Shown in pieces: positions 60,151 through 64,000 of a stretch of DNA of 64,000 bases (position 1 is its first letter; every line of letters begins with the position of its first letter). The stretch covers positions 6,285-70,284 of the forward strand of contig CAZQTW010000031.1 in assembly GCA_964596165.1 (NCBI GenBank), written 5' to 3'. Below the pieces are notes generated by a model, which was not told the DNA's origin, made no database searches, and saw only the letters and a list, made by a program, of their open reading frames with translations. The DNA comes from CAYUQT01 sp964596165 (GTDB lineage: Bacteria > Planctomycetota > Phycisphaerae > UBA1845 > JAFGLZ01). Position numbers and translations under genes: made by a program.

Positions 60151-63100
60151 ACGTCTCCGCACCCTTCATTCATCGTCCGGTAATGACCACGCTGGTGATG
60201 TCGGCCATCGTGATCTTTGGCGTGATGGCGTACCGCTCGCTGCCGGTAAGCGATCTGCCCAACGTCGACTTCCCGACGATTCAGGTCAACGCCTCCCTGC
60301 CGGGGGCGAATCCGGAAACGATGGCCTCGTCGGTGGCGACGCCTCTCGAACGAGAGTTCTCAACGATCGCCGGCCTTGACTCGATGAACTCGACGAGTCT
60401 ATTGGGCGCCACCCAAATCACGCTTCAGTTCGCTCTGGATAGGAACATCGATGCGGCCGCACAAGATGTCCAGGCGGCGATATCGCGCGCATCAAGGCAA
60501 CTGCCGAGAGACATGCCCAGCCCGCCGTCGTACAAGAAGGTCAACCCGGCCGATCAACCGATTCTTTATCTGTCGATGACGTCGCCGACGCTGCCGATGT
60601 ACACGCTGGACGAATACGCGGAGACCAACGTCGCCCAACGGATCTCGATGATCAGCGGCGTGGCACAGGTCATGGTCTTCGGATCACAGAAGTACGCGGT
60701 CCGCGTGCAGGTCAATCCCAAGGCGCTGGCGGCCAAGGGCATCGGCATCGACGAGGTCGCCCGCTCCGTTCAGGCCGCCAACGTCAACCTGCCCACCGGA
60801 ACGGTCCAGGGGGCGCACCAGGCGTTCAACGTGCAGGCGAACGGCCAGCTCACCGAGGCAAAGGCCTACGAACCCATCATCGTGGCCTACCGAAACGGCA
60901 ACCCGGTCCGACTGAACGAGATCGGCCGCGCGATCGACAGTGTCGAAAACGACAAGACGGCCGCGTGGTACGTCAATCAGCGAGCCATCGTCCTGGCGAT
61001 TCAGCGCCAGCCGGGCGCGAACACGGTCGAGGTCGTCAGCTCCGTCCTTAAGCTGATCCCGACATTCAAGGCCCAGTTGCCGTCGTCCGTGAGCATCCAC
61101 ACGCTGTACGATCGTTCGGTGTCGATTCGCGATTCGGTGCATGACGTCAAGTTCACCCTCGTGTTGACGCTGGGGCTGGTAATCCTGGTGATCTTCCTGT
61201 TCCTGCGCAACCTGTCGGCCACGGTAATCCCCAGCTTCGCGATCCCCATGTCGATCATCGGCACGTTCTCCGTGATGTACCTGATGGGGTTCAACCTGGA
61301 CAACCTTTCGCTGATGGCCTTGACGCTGTCCGTCGGATTCGTCGTCGACGACGCCATCGTCGTGCTCGAGAACATCGTTCGGCACATGGAGCTGGGCCAC
61401 GGCGTCCTCCAGGCCGCTCTCGACGGGTCCAGGCAGATCGGTTTTACCGTCGTGTCGATGACCCTGTCGCTCGCGGCCGTCTTCATCCCGGTGCTGTTCA
61501 TGCCGGGAATTCTCGGTCGGCTGCTCAGTGAATTCGCCGTGACGATCGGCGCGGCCATTCTGGTCTCCGGCGTCGTGTCGCTAACGCTCACGCCGATGCT
61601 GTGCAGCCGCTGGCTCCGGCCGTCGGCCGAAGCCCATCACGGCCATCTCTACGCGGTGTCCGAGCGGTTCTTCGCGGGTATGCTTCACGTTTACGAGGTG
61701 ATGCTCCGATGGTCGCTGCGCCATCGGTTCACCATGATCGTCATCTCGGCGGCCGTCCTTGCAGGCACCATTCACCTGTTCCGGATTCTGCCCAAGGGGT
61801 TCCTTCCGAGCGAGGACAACAGCCAGATCTTCGTCCAAACGGAGGCGTCCGAAGGCATCTCGTTTGAATCGATGGTGCGGCACCAGCTTGCCGTGGCCGA
61901 CATCGTTCGAGCCCATCCCGACGTCGACGCCTTCATGTGCGGTGCCGGGGCCCGCAATCAGTGGGCCAGCAATACGGGTACGTTGTTCATTCGCCTGAAG
62001 CCCCGCGATCAGCGGACACGTTCCGCGGACGAGGTCATCCAGGACCTGCGGCCCAAGTTGGCCGTGGTGCCGGGGATCCGCGTCTTTATGCAGAACCCAC
62101 CGCCCATTCGAATCGGCGGCCAGTTGACCAAGGCGCTCTATCAGTACACGCTTCAGAGTCCCGACACGGACGAGCTCTATCGGAGCGCCATGGCGTTGAC
62201 CGACAAGATGCGGGCGCTGCCGGGCTTCCAGGACGTCACCAACGACCTGCAACTCAAGAATCCACAGGTCAACGTCACAATCGACCGCGACAAGGCGGCC
62301 ACGCTTGGCCTGTCGGCCGAACAGATCGAATTGGCGCTGTCGAGTGCCTATGGCACGCGACAGATCTCGACGATCTACGCGCCGAACAATCAGTACTGGG
62401 TCATTCTAGAGGTCGAACCGGAGTATCAAAAAGACCCCGCCTCGCTGCCGCTCTTGTACTTGCGATCATCGCACGGGCAACTGGTGCCGCTCGACACCGT
62501 AGCGAAGATCACGCCTGGCATCGGTCCGCTGTCCGTCAATCACGTCGGGCAGTTGCCCAGCGTGACGATCTCGTTCAACCTCCAGCCGGGCTATTCGATC
62601 GGACCGGCGGTGGCACAGGTCGAAGAGCTGGCGCGCGAGACCTTGCCGGCCACCATCAGCACGAGCTTTCAGGGCGCGGCCCAGGCGTTTCAGTCGTCGA
62701 TCGGCGGCATGTGGGTGTTGTTGATCGTGTCGGTCCTGGTGATCTACCTGGTCCTGGGATGTCTGTATGAAAGTTTCATCCACCCCATCACCATTCTGAC
62801 CGCCCTTCCCTTCGCCGGGTTCGGCGCGCTGGTCACGTTGATGCTGTTCAAGGTCGAGGGTAGCATCTACGCCTTCGTTGGGATCATCATGCTCATCGGC
62901 ATCGTGAAGAAGAACGGCATCATGATGATCGACTTCGCCATCGAGGCGAAACGGACGCAGAACCTGTCGTCGGCCGATGCCATCTTCCAGGCATGCCTCG
63001 TCCGCTTCCGGCCGATCATGATGACCACCATGGCGGCCATCGTCGGCACGCTGCCGATCGCCCTCGGCTACGGCGCCGGCGCCGAGTCCCGCCGGCCGCT

Positions 63101-63251
63101 GGGCCTGGCCGTCGTCGGCGGGCTGATCTTCTCGCAGTCGCTGACGCTCTTCGTCACCCCGGTGTTCTACCTCTACCTGGATCGGCTGAGTGAGAAGATC
63201 GCGGCCTGGCGCGGCAAGGGACATCCAACGGTTGAACCCTCAGTCGGGTGA
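60147..63251 (+). CDS. RND multidrug-type efflux pump (AcrB/MdtBC-like)
   Basis: 1034 residues, the usual HAE1 length. N-terminus SAPFIHRPVMTTLVMSAIVIFGVMAYRSLPVSDLPNVDFPTIQV, and the SLLGATQITLQFALDRNIDAAAQDVQAAI block. TM4 Asp pair D401-D402 in GFVVDDAIVVLENIVRH supports proton relay. C-terminal GIVKKNGIMMIDFAIEAKR and FRPIMMTTMAAIVGTLPIALGYGAGAESRRPLG are family hallmarks. The outer membrane TolC partner is not adjacent. Similar to MdtB/MdtC-type pumps in sequence pattern; drugs or bile-like compounds are guesses. Confidence 0.95.
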   Translation: MNVSAPFIHRPVMTTLVMSAIVIFGVMAYRSLPVSDLPNVDFPTIQVNASLPGANPETMASSVATPLEREFSTIAGLDSMNSTSLLGATQITLQFALDRNIDAAAQDVQAAISRASRQLPRDMPSPPSYKKVNPADQPILYLSMTSPTLPMYTLDEYAETNVAQRISMISGVAQVMVFGSQKYAVRVQVNPKALAAKGIGIDEVARSVQAANVNLPTGTVQGAHQAFNVQANGQLTEAKAYEPIIVAYRNGNPVRLNEIGRAIDSVENDKTAAWYVNQRAIVLAIQRQPGANTVEVVSSVLKLIPTFKAQLPSSVSIHTLYDRSVSIRDSVHDVKFTLVLTLGLVILVIFLFLRNLSATVIPSFAIPMSIIGTFSVMYLMGFNLDNLSLMALTLSVGFVVDDAIVVLENIVRHMELGHGVLQAALDGSRQIGFTVVSMTLSLAAVFIPVLFMPGILGRLLSEFAVTIGAAILVSGVVSLTLTPMLCSRWLRPSAEAHHGHLYAVSERFFAGMLHVYEVMLRWSLRHRFTMIVISAAVLAGTIHLFRILPKGFLPSEDNSQIFVQTEASEGISFESMVRHQLAVADIVRAHPDVDAFMCGAGARNQWASNTGTLFIRLKPRDQRTRSADEVIQDLRPKLAVVPGIRVFMQNPPPIRIGGQLTKALYQYTLQSPDTDELYRSAMALTDKMRALPGFQDVTNDLQLKNPQVNVTIDRDKAATLGLSAEQIELALSSAYGTRQISTIYAPNNQYWVILEVEPEYQKDPASLPLLYLRSSHGQLVPLDTVAKITPGIGPLSVNHVGQLPSVTISFNLQPGYSIGPAVAQVEELARETLPATISTSFQGAAQAFQSSIGGMWVLLIVSVLVIYLVLGCLYESFIHPITILTALPFAGFGALVTLMLFKVEGSIYAFVGIIMLIGIVKKNGIMMIDFAIEAKRTQNLSSADAIFQACLVRFRPIMMTTMAAIVGTLPIALGYGAGAESRRPLGLAVVGGLIFSQSLTLFVTPVFYLYLDRLSEKIAAWRGKGHPTVEPSVG

Positions 63252-63260
63252 GAAACGACC

Positions 63261-63293
63261 ACACGCAAGGACGCAGAGGCGCGAAGGAAGGAC
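63261..63293. repeat. CGCAAGGACGCAGAGGCGCG-type dispersed element
   Basis: Purine-rich element immediately after the pump gene, related to pieces at 30651-30669 (same style) and 29360-29392 (reverse). Non-coding. Confidence 0.4.
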
Positions 63294-63329
63294 CATGTTG
63301 TCTAGAGCCTGAGATTCGGAGGCAGTTCT

Positions 63330-63554
63330 ATGCGATTCTTGGTCGCGGTGCTTCGCAGAGTGGTGATCGTTTCGGCCTGCGTCTTCTGCTACGCAGTTGG
63401 GGCATGGTGGCAGCAGGCCTACCCTGCCGGGCTGGGCATACTAATGGTCGTAAGTATAGCCGTCGTCGCGAGCTCCGCGGTCGAACTGCTCGGGGCTGAA
63501 AAACGGATCAAGGATAGAGCTGGAGAAAAAGGGGATGAACGCGTGCATGGCTGA
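63330..63554 (+). CDS. Small two-helix membrane protein
   Basis: 74 residues; GGAGG lies seven bases before the ATG. Two hydrophobic segments (VLRRVVIVSACVFCYAVGAWW and AGLGILMVVSIAVVASSAVELL) and a charged tail (GAEKRIKDRAGEKGDERVHG). No family recognised. Separate from the RND genes by a repeat-bearing gap. Confidence 0.65.
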   Translation: MRFLVAVLRRVVIVSACVFCYAVGAWWQQAYPAGLGILMVVSIAVVASSAVELLGAEKRIKDRAGEKGDERVHG

Positions 63555-63590
63555 TGGGTGTTGCGTTGAGTTGCGAAACGGCCGGATCTG

Positions 63591-63611
63591 GGGACTCGGG
63601 ACTCGGGACTA
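63591..63611. repeat. Heptamer tandem repeat
   Basis: Two exact copies of GGGACTC (63591-63604) and a third ending GGGACTA. Just downstream (63680-63695) is a CCGTCGGAGACGG palindrome-like stretch. Non-coding gap of 157 bases. Confidence 0.5.
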
Positions 63612-63711
63612 GGAAGACGGCGAAACGGCAGAACCGACCGACGACACGGCCGGCGGGGCGCAGACAATGACAATCGCCGTCGGAGACGGCTCCTACAAAA
63701 GGACATACACG

Positions 63712-64000
63712 ATGAAACGCAATCAACTGACGTGGGTGGTGGCGGCAATGGTAGTGGGGACGATGCTGGGCTACGCACACGGCGTTCAGACGACCGTCCG
63801 ACTCGACGTGGTCACGCCCGACCCGAACGACGCCAACGCCGTCCCAGGTGACGCGCCGCTCATCGAGGCGGAGGCCAATCAGCAGATCGCGTATGCCATC
63901 ACGGCCATCGTCGAGACTGATGATGCCAATCTCAGTGGAGACGCTAACTACGTCAAGGGCCTCGCGGCGGCGTACGTCACCCTGAACACGAACTTCGGTG
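63712..64000 (+). CDS. Secreted protein, 5' part (continues past window)
   Basis: Open from ATG 63712 (AAAGGA upstream) to the window end, 96 codons. Signal peptide RNQLTWVVAAMVVGTMLGYAHG, then an acidic mature part (VRLDVVTPDPNDANAVPGD, IVETDDANLSGDANYVKGLA). No family recognised from the part seen. Confidence 0.65.
   Translation, partial: MKRNQLTWVVAAMVVGTMLGYAHGVQTTVRLDVVTPDPNDANAVPGDAPLIEAEANQQIAYAITAIVETDDANLSGDANYVKGLAAAYVTLNTNFG

Noticed and set aside
1..64000. CRISPR arrays, tRNA/rRNA genes, transposases, phage genes
   Set aside because: Looked for and not seen; short repeats present are not regularly spaced and no cas-like genes occur.

Overview
GC-rich 64-kb chromosomal window that most resembles a Planctomycetota genome (class not resolved). 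Grounds, partly inference: many large secreted proteins of unknown or carbohydrate-active type, two Tat-exported Gfo/Idh/MocA oxidoreductases, a PEP-CTERM cysteine protease, two PhoPQ-related (PqaA-like) proteins with a Cys-type C-terminal anchor, DUF58 and BatA-like vWA proteins, DUF1015, a four-gene 2-oxoacid:ferredoxin oxidoreductase, and gaps rich in small palindromic repeats. I saw no rRNA, tRNA, CRISPR array, transposase or prophage module.

Layout. 1-7 kb: end of a TolC-family protein, a large polytopic membrane protein, D-aminoacyl-tRNA deacylase, a polyprenyl-phosphate sugar transferase, DUF58, a TetR regulator and a Gfo/Idh/MocA protein. 7-14 kb, minus strand: a parallel beta-helix protein, a PhnP-like metallo-hydrolase and two tandem PqaA-like proteins. 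13.9-14.6 kb: rpmI-rplT with a recognisable promoter and terminator. 14.8-21.2 kb: a small membrane protein, ketopantoate reductase family, a secreted Pro-rich protein and a secreted GH13-type protein. 21.5-32 kb: C1A protease with PEP-CTERM, a VapBC-type module, a 1539-residue glycosidase-like protein, a MazEF module, a PHP-domain protein and a BNR/sialidase-fold protein. 32-40 kb: beta-propeller lipoprotein, lipin-like HAD lipoprotein, second Gfo/Idh/MocA protein, a GH36-like gene that seems to lack its catalytic barrel, a retropepsin-like protein, and an SSS symporter followed by a small membrane-protein gene carrying an in-frame TGA. 40-49 kb: AAA ATPase/DUF4143, zinc-peptidase-like lipoprotein, and an operon pairing a CaiB/racemase-type protein with a complete alpha-beta-gamma-delta oxoacid:ferredoxin oxidoreductase. 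49-58.7 kb: BatA-like protein, RsmG, DUF1015, a hypothetical protein, a third PIN toxin-antitoxin pair, a GH42-like protein and a WbpD/WbpE-type pair. 58.9-64 kb: an RND efflux pair, a small membrane protein and the start of a secreted protein.

How it fits together. The exported glycosidase-like, sialidase-like and beta-helix proteins, the symporter and the Gfo/Idh/MocA enzymes look like a scattered polysaccharide or glycoprotein scavenging repertoire. The oxoacid oxidoreductase operon would feed acyl-CoA and reduced ferredoxin into anaerobic-type metabolism; a racemase-like partner hints at branched-chain (2-methylacyl-CoA) substrates. WbpD/WbpE and the sugar transferase point to surface polysaccharide made from amino-sugar acids. 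No single gene set is obviously a new defence or mobile system. The most unusual signals are the Cys-type C-terminal anchors on the PqaA-like pair, the interrupted symporter-coupled small gene, repeat-derived peptide in the GH13 protein, and a family of palindromic intergenic elements.
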